Assembly (NCBI RefSeq): GCF_000004195.4
Contig: NC_030677.2
Coordinates: 200,965,713 to 201,029,712 of the forward strand
Reading direction: 5' to 3'
DNA from: Xenopus tropicalis
Lineage: Eukaryota > Chordata > Amphibia > Anura > Pipidae
DNA: 64,000 nt
Within the stretch, counting starts at the first letter, position 1, and each line of letters starts with the position of its first letter. The position numbers were made by a program, and so were the translations under genes. This document shows positions 29,081-41,318 of the stretch, piece after piece. The notes under the pieces were generated by a model. It searched no databases and was not told the DNA's origin. It worked only from the letters and a program-made list of their open reading frames with translations.

Positions 29081-29683
29081 CAGTTGGGTTATGTTCAGCC
29101 CAGCCAGTTAGACAATGGCATGTATCCAGCATAATAACTTCACTATTTATTTTGGATTCCTGCCAGTGAAACTGCTTGCACGACAGAATCAGTTGGGTAA
29201 GGCTGGAGTTGTATCATAAACAGTATTTAAGAAAAGAGAGAAGAATGGGGATTAGAATAACAAAGGCACTAGTTCATGCACTGGGGACCTCTCAATAGGT
29301 GTGAAAAGTCATTTTTAAAGCAAATTAGCAATATGTCAGCTGTAAGCAAACAGCTAAATGGCATAATGTCAGTGATAGGTAACACACCCAAGTGAACTGT
29401 TGAGTGGAGAACAAGTCAACAAGGTCTGGAGTGTAAGGGATCATTATAGGCCAATGATTTCTGCAGTTCTGTAGGGCTCATATTTACAAGTCTTGGCCCC
29501 CTACCACAATTTGCAGTTCCATTCCATTATATAGCTCCCATGTAACCATGGACACACAAGAGGCTGCACCTTGTATGGGGAGAAGGGTTTGTGCCAAGAT
29601 TTTTCCTGTAGTTCCTCCATATACAAAGTGTTGTCCCAATGTTGAGTCCCAATATTGATCCTTTGCACCAAGGTGCTATAGAG
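29081..29683. other. Intergenic, nothing recognised
   Basis: No coding, RNA or repeat feature that I can support. Confidence 0.4.
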
Positions 29684-29990
29684 CAGTGATCCCCAACCAG
29701 TGGCTTGTGAGCAACATGTCGCTCCCCAACCCCTTGGGTGTTGCTCTCAGTGCCCCCAAACCAGGGAGTTATTTTTGAATTCCTGACTTGGGGGCAAGTT
29801 TTGGTTGAATAAAAACAAGATTTACTCCCAAATAAAGCCCCCTGTAAGCTGATAGGGTGCATAGAGGCCCCTAATAGCCAATCACAGCCCTTATTTGGCT
29901 CCTCCATGAACTTTTATGGTGCTTGTGTTGCTCCCCAAGTCTTTTTACATTTGACTGTGGCTCACGAGTAAGAGAGGTTGGGGACCCCTG
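29684..29990 (+). mobile_element. hAT-type MITE, copy 2
   Basis: Starts CAGTGATCCCCAACCAGTGG and ends GGTTGGGGACCCCTG. It is flanked by an exact 8-bp duplication CTATAGAG (29676-29683 and 29991-29998) and is 307 bp long. Confidence 0.93.
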
Positions 29991-30367
29991 CTATAGAGTC
30001 TTGGTACCCCACTTATGCTGTGGCTGAGCTAGACTTCTTTTTGTTGGCTACAGTTACTTAGCACCAGAGTGTGTGCATGTATTTCTATTGGCCAAGGGTT
30101 ATCCTTGATATACAGTATAATAGCAGGAGCGGCCTGTGTCTTCCCCTTTGGACTCCACTCCACAGAGGACGTTGCTGGAGAGCCTGAGGCATAAGATATG
30201 GAGAATAATTTAGTGCCGTGGTTGCCAAACCTTTTTAGTTCAAACCATACCTGAAGGTCCAACCTTTTATAAATGATGTTCTCTGGTCAGAATAAATACA
30301 AAATACTGTATGTGTTAGTTGTGTCAGCGGTCCTCAAAATCGGTGTATGTGCGTATGGGCGCACAGC

Positions 30368-30571
30368 TTAGGGTGAAGACATGGAGCTACTTAGTAGCAG
30401 CTACTTGTCATGGCCACTAAATGCCAGAAAATCCCCTGCCATAGACAATACTGAGAATTGCCTCTGTTAAAACACACATAGAGACAATTATCAGTAAATG
30501 ATCAACATTGTCTGTTTCTGTAGCCGTGACAAGTAGCTGCTACTAGTAGCTCCGTGTGTCTTCACCCCTAA
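30368..30571 (+). mobile_element. Foldback MITE, copy 2
   Basis: The most complete copy. Long terminal inverted repeats include TAGCAGCTACTTGTCATGGC on the left and GCCGTGACAAGTAGCTGCTA on the right, and TTAGGGGTGAAGACAC-like outer ends. Confidence 0.85.
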
Positions 30572-30823
30572 GGGTAAATCTCACTCTTGGTATTTACAAA
30601 GAATGTCCAGGCAAACACTTTGGCAGCTCCTACTCATAAATTCAATTACAGCAAGCAGAGTAGGAATATTCTGTGCCCACAGTGAGCAATGTCCTTGTAC
30701 CTGCTTATCCCTTATCTGCTGTGCAACTCCCCTAGCTTCCAGCTTATCCAGAGGCTGAATGACTCTCATTGGAACCAAATGGTTAAACATTGGGCAGTCG
30801 GATGTACACAAACAGAGCTGCGT

Positions 30824-31015
30824 ATGGGTGAAGACACACTGAGCTACTAGTAGCAGCTACTTTTTCATGGCTACTATACACCAGAAAATCCCCTGCCATA
30901 GACAATACTGAGAATTGCCTCTGCTAAAACACACATAGAGACAATTATCAGTAAATGATCAGCATTGTCTATCTTAGTAGCTGCTACTAGTAGCTCTGTG
31001 TGTCTTCACCCTAAG
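30824..31015 (+). mobile_element. Foldback MITE, copy 3
   Basis: Same order as the 30368 copy only 250 bp away, but the right arm lacks the GCCGTGACAAG stretch. Confidence 0.8.
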
Positions 31016-31129
31016 ACTTTCCATGGAACACAAGATCAAGCCAAACGCATGGCACAATATACAGTGTACAATGTGCAGGTGCATTTCTCAGAATAAACCC
31101 TGGTTACTTCCTTACTGTAAAAGGCTTCA

Positions 31130-31372
31130 ATTGTATTGTTATTGTTACTTTTTATTGCTCACCCTTCTGTTCAGGCCCTCACCTATTCATATTCTAGTAT
31201 CAGTCACACCTCCGCCTGGTTGCTAGGGGGGTAAATTGGATCCAGAGAGTTGTTGAAATTCCAGATTCCAAATTCCAGCTGCTGTACAAAAAGATAAATA
31301 CTTCAGTATCAGCAAAATATAAGAAATAAAGGCCATTCTAAATGTTAAATTAAAGGTGAACTAACCCTTTAA
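31130..31372. mobile_element. T2-like MITE fragment
   Basis: Sequence such as TATTCATATTCTAGT, TTGCTAGG and TTAAAGGTGAACTAACCCTT at the right end corresponds to the right part of the T2-like element at 32448-32873. The left end is missing. Confidence 0.5.
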
Positions 31373-32137
31373 CGAATTATTTGTTTACAGTTTCTGTGTA
31401 TTTCATAATCAGATGAAAAGAAACAAGTGACAAATCGCTGTAGGAGCCGCTCACGTGCGCCCAGGTAGGTTCATCAGTGGATGGATCAGTGTGAGAGATC
31501 TGCCGGTACCAGTTCCAGTTACCTGTATCCCTGAGACAGAGAGACGTGAGAGAGGTCATACCCTGAGCCAGGAAAGGTGCCAACTGGGTCAGGAATACTC
31601 TGTATAGAGAAGCCTGCAGTGAGTCATGTGGTGCAATAAACAGGGAAATACAAGTGCCCTACATACCGGGACTGAGGGATAGCCCATTGCGTCTCGGGAT
31701 TCCTGAAGCCAACACATTTTCCCACATCTGTATTTGACTGGTACTTGCACTTGGTAGTTCTAATTTCTTCCAAAAATTGACTTTTCACATGTTTTTCCTG
31801 GAGTCCGGATGCCAAAAAACCTGAAATATTGTGATTAGCACAATGGCAAACCCGTGTAAGCTTTCTGTCTCAGTGTGCCAGGGACTTTGGTACATCACAT
31901 TCATAACTATAATATATTTTGCCACAAAGCCAAGTCAAGATGTGGTCTTACTGCATATGCTTGTAGATATTTCAGAGCAGTGTTGGACTAGGATAGCTAG
32001 AAACTGATATGTAGGGCCCCGCTCTTGCCAAAATGTTGACTACAATATTTTTATGTTTGCATAGACTGATGGGAATTACCCTAGGCCGGCACCCATTAGG
32101 CCTTGGGCCCCCTCTGGTTCTCTAGCAGGCCAGTCTA
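31373..32137. other. Intergenic, nothing recognised
   Basis: Open frames on the minus strand (31377-31583, 31624-31815) lack splice support or recognisable protein. One GTTGGACTAGG-type repeat edge is near 31983. Confidence 0.35.
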
Positions 32138-32336
32138 AAGGTGGCCATACAACGGCCGATTTTAGCTGCCGATATTGGTCTTTTTATACCTATAGGCTCG
32201 TTGATGTGGTCCCCGAACCAACAGTGCCCGGTTTTAAATTGATCAAATACAATATCTTCAGTAGAGATATAGGGAGAAGATATGCTAGCTTGGCTACCTC
32301 GCCAAGTGAGCGGATCTTACAATGTATGACCACCTT
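32138..32336. mobile_element. MITE copy, GGCCATACAACGGCC-type end
   Basis: Starts GGTGGCCATACAACGGCCGATT and ends GTATGACCACCTT. Internally deleted relative to the 5752-6108 copy. Confidence 0.65.
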
Positions 32337-32447
32337 AAAAGCATATAGAAAGAATATAGAAACCTTTAAAATAACCTGATTGATTGGAGTGCTGTTCTAA
32401 GCACTTTTGCTATTTACATTCATTATTTTTCTTACAATTCCAAGTTA

Positions 32448-32873
32448 TTAAATGGGTAATTCACCATTAAATTAACTTTTTCAGTATGATATAGACCTTG
32501 CTATTGCAATTGGTCTTTATTTTTTTATGATTTTTCAGTTATTTATGTTTTTGTTTAGCAGCTTGGTAGCTTCAGTTGCTATTATGTTGCTAGGGACTTA
32601 TTTACGCTAGCAACAAGGCAATGAATGTAATATGAATAGGAGAGAGCCTGTATAGGGAGATACATTATAAAAAGGAGCAATAACAATAAAATTGTAGCCT
32701 CACAGAACAATAGTTTTTGACTGCCGGAGTCAGTGACCCCCATTTGAAAGCTGGAGAGAGTCAAAAGAGAATGCAAAACCGATAAAAAATAAATGAAAGC
32801 CATTTGCAAAGTTACTAGGAATGGAATATTCTATAACACTGAACGTAAACTTAAAGGTGAACCAGCCCTTTAA
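32448..32873. mobile_element. T2-like MITE with TTAA ends
   Basis: The left end TTAAATGGGTAATTCACC and right end GGTGAACCAGCCCTTTAA are inverted and bounded by TTAA at 32448-32451 and 32870-32873. TTAA targets and these ends fit the Kolobok/T2 MITEs known from Xenopus. The central segment TTGCTAGGG... is typical of the family. No coding capacity. Confidence 0.75.
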
Positions 32874-33890
32874 GGACAAGATGTACCATTAATATAATGA
32901 ATTTTGTTGCAACTGCGCCACCTGCTGGTAAGTTTCAGACTCTTATACAGATGAAGTTTCTTATGTCTTTCCTAAACAAAGGCACATCAGACCAGCCCTC
33001 TGTATCTCTTCTGGCAAGCTCCCCGTCCAGATTATTACATCACACTATTTTATTACATTACATTAACTGTTATATTTTTCTTAATAACCTGGATTCTTAA
33101 TAAATAATGAATGTAAATTGCAAAACTGCTTAGGATTTCACTCTGATCAATTTTACATAGGGTGTTAGCGCTCAGCACCGGCACTGAGTTCTAACACCCA
33201 TCTGAACCATTAATCCACTTTAGATTGCAAGCATTAAGGACCTGCATAGTTTTTTAGATGGCCAGCAGTTACCCTGCCAATGAGCTGCCTCTTTCAAGCA
33301 GGTTTTCTGACCCTCCAGCCAAGGGCTCCCCCTGCAGGCTATTAGGTAACATCTTCTAACATTGTAGGAGATCCGTTTGAGAAACAGAATACTGGATCTG
33401 GCAGTTTCTCGATAAATGTGGCATATTAACAGTAACAGTCTATGGAAGAAGCTGTGTGCTCTAGAAAAAGGTGCGGAGGGATCTGAGCGGTTGAGCTGAT
33501 ATTATGATTCTGAATAGGATTGTAAGAATAATAATGAGAACAGTAGCATGAAAGAGACCTTCATCTTTCACTGTTAGTGCCACAACGCATTGTACTTACT
33601 GAAAAACAAACAGAAAATGAAATATTTATAAGTAAAAATTTCAATGAAAATGGATTGTATGAAGGTCACACTGATAACAGGTGGCTCATATAACTGGTAT
33701 AAGTGTGCCATCTAGTGGCAATAACTTTTATGACAATCCTGTTGGGTGAGAATTGAGCCCGTTATGATTTGGGCAGCAAAAACACAGGTATCAGCCCAAT
33801 CTGGCCCTGGGCAATGAGCCAATTTCATGGTGCTGCCAACACCATGAAAATTGTTTATGGCAGTAGTTCCTGAACTCTTGGGGGGTCATA
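32874..33890. other. Intergenic, no gene seen
   Basis: Unassigned single-copy-looking DNA apart from the CTCF-like site. Confidence 0.4.
32915..32928 (-). promoter_or_regulatory. CTCF-like motif, minus strand
   Basis: On the minus strand CCAGCAGGTGGCGC, a full match to the CTCF core consensus. Confidence 0.5.
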
Positions 33891-34877
33891 TACAGGTATT
33901 GGACCCCTTATCTGGAAACCCATTATACAGAAAGTTCTGAATTACGGAAAGACCATTTTCCATAGACTCATTTTAATGAAATAATTCACATTTTTAAAAA
34001 TGGTTTCCTTTTTCTCTGTAATAATAAAACAGTACCTGTACTTGATCCCAACTAAGATACAATTACCCCTTATTGGGGGCAGAACAGTCCTATTGGGTTT
34101 ATTTAATGGTTAAATGATTCCCTTTTGTCTGTAATAATAAAACAGTACCTGTACTTGATCCCAACTAAGATATAATTACCCCTTATTGGGGCAGAACAGC
34201 CCTATTGGGTTTATTTAATGGTTAAATGATTCCCTTTTCTCTGTAATAATAAAACAGTACCTGTACTTGATCCCAACTAAGATATAATTACCCCTTATTG
34301 GGGGCAGAACAGCCCTATTGGGTTTATTTAATGGTTAAATGATTCCCTTTTCTCTGTAATAATAAAACAGTACCTGTACTTGATCCCAACTAAGATATAA
34401 TTACCCCTTATTGGGGGCAGAACAGCCCTATTGGGTTTATTTAATGGTTAAATGATTCCCTTTTCTCTGTAATAATAAAACAGTACCTGTACTTGATCCC
34501 AACTAAGATATAATTACCCCTTATTGGGGGCAGAACAGCCCTATTGGGTTTATTTAATGGTTAAATGATTCCCTTTTCTCTGTAATAATAAAACAGTACC
34601 TGTACTTGATCCCAACTAAGATATAATTACCCCTTATTGGGGGCAGAACAGCCCTATTGGGTTTATTTAATGGTTAAATGATTCCCTTTTCTCTGTAGTA
34701 ATAAAACAGTACCTGTACTTGATCCCAACTAAGATATAATTACCCCTTATTGGAGGAAAAAGAATCCTTTTGGGTTTTTTTTATAGACCTACGGTAGGAG
34801 ATCTGAATTACAGAAAGATCCCTTATCCGGAAAACCCCAGGTCCCGAGCATTCTGGATAATGGGTCCCATACCTGTA
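33891..34877 (+). mobile_element. 113-bp-array MITE, copy 3 (7 monomers)
   Basis: TACAGGTATTGGACCCCTTA start and CCCATACCTGTA end. Seven monomers begin (AGTACCTGTA) at about 34031, 34144, 34256, 34369, 34482, 34595 and 34707, so the unit is 113 bp with an occasional one-base loss in the GGGGG run. Neighbouring monomers are nearly identical. Confidence 0.95.
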
Positions 34878-36024
34878 CTTAGATTCTCAATTGCACGGAT
34901 GATCATATTTGGTTTGTTTTGTATCAGTTTGGCTTGTTCTATAGAGTTTTATCAGCTGATTTCTTTATTTATAATGAAAGTTACTTTTAATTTATCTTTT
35001 GTGATTTAGTGTGCACTTATGATTGTCTCTGGTTGATGCAATTTAATGGTGGTGGGGTAACATGAAGTCCCTTGGCAGGAGAAACCTGAGATATATATAT
35101 ATGTCAATAACTGAATGCCTGCTCTTGTCCCGAGAAGGCAATATAAGGGGGACACTGTATAAATGTCTACAAATAGAATCTTGCTGCACAGAGCTTATTT
35201 GGTCATAAGAGGGAGCTATTGCTCTGTGCAGACAGGCTGGTGCATGCAGACCGATAGGGCAAACTCCTAACTGCTGTATTCATAGACAATATCAAAATAA
35301 ATCAGCAGCCTTATTCTTCGGTCTGTGGGGCTCATTTACTAAAGCATGTCTCGCATCTCGCGCCTACTGGTGTGGGGAAGACTGGGTACCATAACTGCTA
35401 GGGCTGGCACACTGCCTCCATCTAGATGGGAAATACCGAAAGAGTGGCCCCACTAGGAAAAGAGATACTATTACGAATTGGGTTATGGGGGGTGGCAGTG
35501 AAGAACAATAGGCCCCTCAGCACCCCACTTGACCATACCTTCCACCAAACTGTATGTAGCCCTATTCTGCTACCGAGAGGAAATCCTGCACTGATTTCCT
35601 TCTTTCTGCCGCTACAGGAGTCACGCGCCCCAGCTGTATGGCTGCTTCACTGGAAAATGGCTGCCTCCACCCAGGGTCAGGACAGACCGGCCTGTAGTAT
35701 CTGGGAACTTCTCTGATCCACAGTCAAACACAGAGATAGGGTTTATAGGTTTATTTGCAGGAAACTGTACCTTTAAATAACTGTGATACATACAGTCTGC
35801 CATCCTGGAGTTACTTCATGTAATACTTCAGATTGTTGGATCTCTGTTTTGCTGGGGGGGAACCCCACTTATGTGGCAGTTTCTTCAGAGAGTTAAGAAG
35901 GACTCCCCTTCCTTTAGCACCCTAAGCACAGCTCGCTTTTCTGCCACTGGGATTTCCTATTGACTTTCCACACACAGTAATCTCTGGGATCTTACAACAC
36001 CGTCTCCTTACTCTCTGCTCCTCC
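34878..36024. other. Intergenic, no gene supported
   Basis: An open frame at 35426-35716 shows no domain or splice context. It lies in sequence that may be an old repeat. Confidence 0.35.
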
Positions 36025-37409
36025 CCCAGCACTTCCACTACAGGCCTTCTTTCCTGTCTGCTTCTCTCCCAGCACTTCCGCTACAGGCCTTCTTTCCTGT
36101 CTGCTTCTCTCCCAGCACTTCCACTACAGGCCTTCCTTCCTGTCTGTTCCTCCCCCAGCACTTCCGCTACAGGCCTTCCTTCCTGTCTGCTTCTCCCCCA
36201 GCACTTCCGCTACAGGCCTTCTTTCCTGCCTGATTCTCTCCCAGCACTTCCACTACAGGCCTTCTTTCCTGTCTGCTTCTCCCCCAGCACTTCCGCTACA
36301 GGCCTTCTTTCCTGCCTGATTCTCTCCCAGCACTTCCACTACAGGCCTTCCTTCCTGTCTGTTCCTCCCCCAGCACTTCCGCTACAGGCCTTCCTTCCTG
36401 TCTGCTCCAGTCCTAGCACTTCCACTACAGGCCTTCCTTCCTGTCTGCTCATGTCCTACCACTTCCGCTACAGGCCTTCCTTCCTGTCTGCTCCAGTCCT
36501 AGCACTTCCACTACAGGCCTTCCTTCCTGTCTGCTCATGTCCTACCACTTCCGCTACAGGCCTTCCTTCCTGTCTGCTCCAGTCCTAGCACTTCCGCTAC
36601 AGGCCTTCATTCCTGTCTGCTCATGTCCTACCACTTCCGCTACAGGCCTTCCTTCCTGTCTGCTCCAGTCCTAGCACTTCCGCTACAGGCCTTCCTTCCT
36701 GTCTGCTCATGTCCTACCACTTCCGCTACAGGCCTTCATTCCTGTCTGCTCATGTCCTACCACTTCCGCTACAGGCCTTCATTCCTGTCTGCTCATGTCC
36801 TACCACTTCCGCTACAGGCCTTCATTCCTGTCAGCTTCTCCCCCAGCACTTCCGCTACAGGCCTTCCTTCCTGTCTGCTCCAGTCCTAGCACTTCCGCTA
36901 CAGGCCTTCCTTCCTGTCTGCTCATGTCCTACCACTTCCGCTACAGGCCTTCCTTCCTGTCTGCTCATGTCCTACCACTTCCGCTACAGGCCTTCATTCC
37001 TGTCTGCTCATGTCCTACCACTTCCGCTACAGGCCTTCCTTCCTGTCTGCTCCAGTCCTAGCACTTCCACTACAGGCCTTCATTCCTGTCTGCTCCTCCC
37101 CCAGCACTTCTGCTACAGGCCTTCCTTCCTGTCTGCTCCAGTCCTAGCACTTCCACTACAGGCCTTCCTTCCTGTCAGCTTCTCCCCCAGCACTTCTGCT
37201 ACAGGCCTTCCTTCCTGTCTGCTCCAGTCCTAGCACTTCCACTACAGGCCTTCCTTCCTGTCTGCTCATGTCCTACCACTTCCGCTACAGGCCTTCCTTC
37301 CTGTCTGCTCCAGTCCTAGCACTTCCACTACAGGCCTTCCTTCCTGTCTGCTCATGTCCTACCACTTCCGCTACAGGCCTTCCTTCCTGTCTGCTCCAGT
37401 CCTAGCACT
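36025..37409. repeat. 43-bp minisatellite, left block
   Basis: About 32 tandem copies of a 43-bp unit containing CACTTCCGCTACAGGCCTTC and CTTCCTGTCTGCT. Two main variants (CATGTCCTACC and CCAGTCCTAGC) often alternate, giving an 86-bp pattern. As 43 is not a multiple of three, the unit cycles through all frames and yields spurious repetitive frames up to 174 codons on plus. Confidence 0.95.
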
Positions 37410-38100
37410 TAGGGATGTAGCGAACCTCACAAAAAAAGTTCGCGAACCCGTTTGCGAACTTCTGCCAAAAAGTGCGAACTTTTGCGAACTTTGCGAACCC
37501 CATAGACTTCAATGAGAAGGCGAACTTTGAAACCTAGAAAAGCCATTTATGGCCAGAAAACTGATTTTAAAGTTGTTTAAAGGGTGCCACGACCTGGACA
37601 GTGGCATGCAGGAGGGGGATCAAGGGCAAAAATTTCTCTGAAAAATACTTTGTTGTAATCAGTAATCAGAAAATAAAAGCAGTCCTTACAAGGACTATTG
37701 GGTTACAGCAGATGAGATCAGCAGGACAGCTGTCCCCAGCAGCTACATACAGAGCAGAAAGTAGATTACTAGTCAGCAAAGCTACCTAAACTGTCCCTCA
37801 AATCCATGCACAGCTTCTCTCCCTATGCTAACTCATCAAGCACACACAGGCAGAATGTAAAATGGCTGCCGGGCTTCGGTTTATATATGGAAGGGAGTGG
37901 TCTGGGGGTGGTCCAGGAGGGAGAGCTGCCTGATTGGCTGCCATGTATCTGCTGGCTCTGGGGTGAGAGGTCAAAATTTGGCTCCAGCTAAGGCGAACCC
38001 AAAATTGCGAACATCGCTAAAAGTTTGCGAACTTGCGAACTTGCGAACACCCGATTTTCGTGCGAATTAGTTCTCCGGCGAACAGTTCGCTACATCTCTA
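37410..38100 (+). mobile_element. hAT-type element (TAGGGATGTAGCGAAC ends), copy 1
   Basis: 691 bp, inserted in the 43-bp minisatellite. Ends TAGGGATGTAGCGAAC and GTTCGCTACATCTCTA are inverted repeats. It is flanked by 8-bp CTAGCACT (37402-37409 and 38101-38108). Many GCGAACTT/AAGTTCGC words line both ends. No transposase is encoded, so it is non-autonomous. Confidence 0.92.
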
Positions 38101-38788
38101 CTAGCACTTCCACTACAGGCCTTCCTTCCTGTCAGCTTCTCCCCCAGCACTTCCGCTACAGGCCTTCCTTCCTGTCTGCTCCAGTCCTAGCACTTCCACT
38201 ACAGGCCTTCCTTCCTGTCTGCTCATGTCCTACCACTTCCGCTACAGGCCTTCCTTCCTGTCTGCTCCAGTCCTAGCACTTCCGCTACAGGCCTTCCTTT
38301 CTGTCTGCTCATGTCCTACCACTTCCGCTACAGGCCTTCATTCCTGTCTGCTCATGTCCTACCACTTCCGCTACAGGCCTTCCTTCCTGTCTGCTCATGT
38401 CCTACCACTTCCGCTACAGGCCTTCATTCCTGTCTGCTCCTCCCCCACCACTTCTGCTACAGGCCTTCCTTCCTGTCTGCTCATGTCCTAGCACTTCCAC
38501 TACAGACCTTCCTTCCTGTCTGCTCATGTCCTACCACTTCCGCTACAGGCCTTCATTCCTGTCTGCTCATGTCCTACCACTTCCGCTACAGGCCTTCCTT
38601 CCTGTCAGATTCTCTCCCAGCACTTCCTCAGCAGCACTTCCTTCCTGTCTGCTTCTTTCCCACAACTTTCTCAGCAGACCTTTCTTCCTGTCAGCTCTTT
38701 GTCCCAGCACTTCCTCAGTAGACCTTCCTTCCTGTCAGCTTCTTTCCCAGCACTTCCTCTGCAGCATTCCTTCCTGTCAGCACAAGGG
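38101..38788. repeat. 43-bp minisatellite, right block
   Basis: The same 43-bp array resumes directly after the target duplication. After about 38605 the units are diverged (CACTTCCTCAGCAGACCTTC), as expected at an array edge. Confidence 0.93.
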
Positions 38789-40059
38789 TGGGGACTCCTC
38801 CCCCTACCTGCACAAACACAGGGGGAAAGAGAGGCCAATAACCCTACACCATAATGGTCACAGGTATATGATAATGTTAAGATAAACTTCTGGTGATCTG
38901 CATTAAAATTCTTAGTGTGTGATTCTTTTGTTGCAAGTCTGGGGCACTTGTTGCCCTATTAAACGGGGCAGAACTAGGGTTGCCACATTTCCCAGCTCCT
39001 TACTCTGGGCAGAGGCAGTAACCGGGTGGGCTGGAGATGTTGTGTGGCAGGACTATGATGCGGCGTATCTCAGATAGTCCTGCTCGGTTTTTCTAATAAA
39101 ACTTTTGACCCGGACAGCCTTTTCGAAAACCCAGTCTGTCCAGGTCAAAACTGGAGAGGAGGCAACCCTAGGTGGAACTGCATAGGCGATCTGTTTTGTG
39201 CCAAATACCACTCAGTGTGCCTGCATTTGCAGGCCGAGAACCCGCCCCGTGTGGCATTGACCATATTGTGTCAATGTGATACAAAACCTAACGTAACCCA
39301 TGGCAACCACGGAGAGGCTTTTGCCCACACCCTCTTTGCACACACCTTTACCTGTGGCTCTGCTCAAGGTCATTATACAGAACAAGAACAATCTAGAGGG
39401 GCTGAGAGCTCTGCTTCCCAAATGCTGCCCAGTTATGCTATCTGCTGATTGGTTGCTATTGTTTACTAGACCTCTTCCAAAGTGGCAGTTTTTAGTACCT
39501 GTACATGAAAACTACCCAGCACTAATTACAGGATAATGGAATGACAATGCTCCCCCAGTCCAATATTATCAACCAGACCTGATGACAAGGCACAATTTGT
39601 AATAGTCCCCCTGCCTCGGTGTTCCAAATCTGCAAATCAGCAACCATCTCAAATTGTATCCTGATCCAGCCTCTCGCCCTGGGGCACCCCTTTCCCTTAC
39701 TTGGGCCCCGCAGTCTGGGAATCTGTGCCGCAGGGTTGGTTCCACTCAGTATATAGTACAATGGCAGTGTCCAGCAGTGGGAGAGAGGCAGCAACATCCA
39801 CATTGCTTCTGTAAGAGGAGACCAATGAAAATTCCCATATCACCACTTGGCCATCGGCCACATCTCTCCATCTGTACAAGGTGCTGTAATTATAGCCGTG
39901 GTCAAAAGTTTAGGCAGAAATCTGGAGGCAGCGGCTCATGCTGTTTTGCCATTTGTTCCGCGCTTGCTTTGCTTCTGGGTAAATGTATTACTGCATGAAG
40001 TTACTTAAAGGGCCAGTAACAACCAAAAGGAGTCAAGCTAAATTAGAGCAATAAGGCAC
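38789..40059. other. Intergenic with one short MITE
   Basis: 38966-39171 has CTAGGGTTGCCACATTTCCC and GGAGGCAACCCTAG ends and is probably a MITE. Overlapping frames on both strands at 39212-39998 are not supported as genes. Confidence 0.4.
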
Positions 40060-40480
40060 ACATTTAGCTTTCAGGTTGACACAATTTGCCGGTGTTTTCT
40101 TTTTTACTGTAAAGGCAACTTCTTCCGAGATAAAGTGTGAGCAAAGGCACGCCGACGCGCCGTTAATCAGGCACAAAGGGTTAATGCGTCCATTTCTGAG
40201 CTTGAGCCTTAACTCTAGCACTGGGCCCGTTATCACTGTAATTACACCCATCTGTGTGTTTGTTATTAAATACATACTGCGTACATAGATTATTCATGGA
40301 TATATATTATATGCTTTACCTCTATAACCGCAATTAAATCTGCAGCCAGGAACGCAGCAGGACATATGGAAATGGGTAGCTTGCTTATTTTTTGGCCGGT
40401 GGCTCATTTGCTTTGGTGGAGCAACTGCCTCTTTGCGCTAATTCTGTGCATGTGTTTGTAAGTACGGCAGGTAAATCATT
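40060..40480. other. Unique, non-repetitive segment; candidate conserved non-coding DNA
   Basis: No homopolymer, tandem or transposon structure. It has several TAAT/ATTA homeodomain-type cores and balanced composition, unlike the surrounding repeats. Function cannot be shown without alignment. Confidence 0.3.
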
Positions 40481-40668
40481 ATAAACATTGCTTTATATCT
40501 CATTAGTCTTTAGATTAGGTGCTTTAGTCCTGCAGTTACACTCGTGGCTGAAACTGAGAAAAACATAAAGGTCTCTAATCAAAAACACTGGTTGGGAATG
40601 GACTAGCGTTAATACAGAAATGCCTCAGGCCAATAAGGGAGCCTTTAAATGGTAATATAATTATGTAA

Positions 40669-41302
40669 TACAGGTATGGCATCCCTTATTCAGAAACCTG
40701 TTATCTAAAAAAGCTCTAAATTACAAGAAGGCCAGCTCCAAAGATTCAATTTTAATTAAATAATTACAGTTTTTAACCATGATTTCCGTTTCTCTGTAAT
40801 AATAAAACAGTACCTGTACTTGATCCCAACTTAGATATAATTACCCCTTATTGGGGGCAGAACAGCCCTATTGGGTTTATTTAATGGTTAAATGATTCCC
40901 TTTTCTCTGTAATAATAAAACAGTACCTGTACTTGATCCCAACTAAGATATAATTACCCCTTATTGGGGGCAGAACAGCCCTATTGGGTTTATTTCATGG
41001 TTAAATGATTCCCTTTTCTCTGTAATAATAAAACAGTACCTGTACTTGATCCCAACTAAGATATAATTACCCCTTATTGGGGGCAGAACAGCCCTATTGG
41101 GTTTATTTCATGGTTAAATGATTCCCTTTTCTCTGTAATAATAAAACAGTACCTGTACTTGATCCCAACTAAGATATAATTACCCCTTATTGGGGGCAGA
41201 ACAGCCCTATTGGGTTTAATCTATGAGTAAATGTTTTTTTAGTAGAGGTAAGGTATGGAGATCCAAATACAGAAAGACCATATAACTGGAAAACCCCAGT
41301 GG
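40669..41302 (+). mobile_element. 113-bp-array MITE, copy 4 (4 monomers)
   Basis: Starts TACAGGTATGGCATCCCTTA. About four monomers (near 40807, 40920, 41033, 41146). The right end is cut short after GGAAAACCCCAG, where unrelated sequence with a CTCF-like site begins. Confidence 0.9.
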
Positions 41303-41318
41303 CAGAGTAGTACTGGCA

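Noticed and set aside
35426..35716. 96-codon plus-strand frame
   Set aside because: No domain, start context or splice signals, and low confidence that it is single-copy.
36025..38788. CRISPR-like repeat array
   Set aside because: Units are contiguous with no unique spacers, and the DNA is from a vertebrate.
36623..38885. Repetitive frames up to 174 codons (SYHFRYRPSFLS-like)
   Set aside because: They come from a 43-bp minisatellite read through its three frames in turn, with the period of 43 residues being an artefact.
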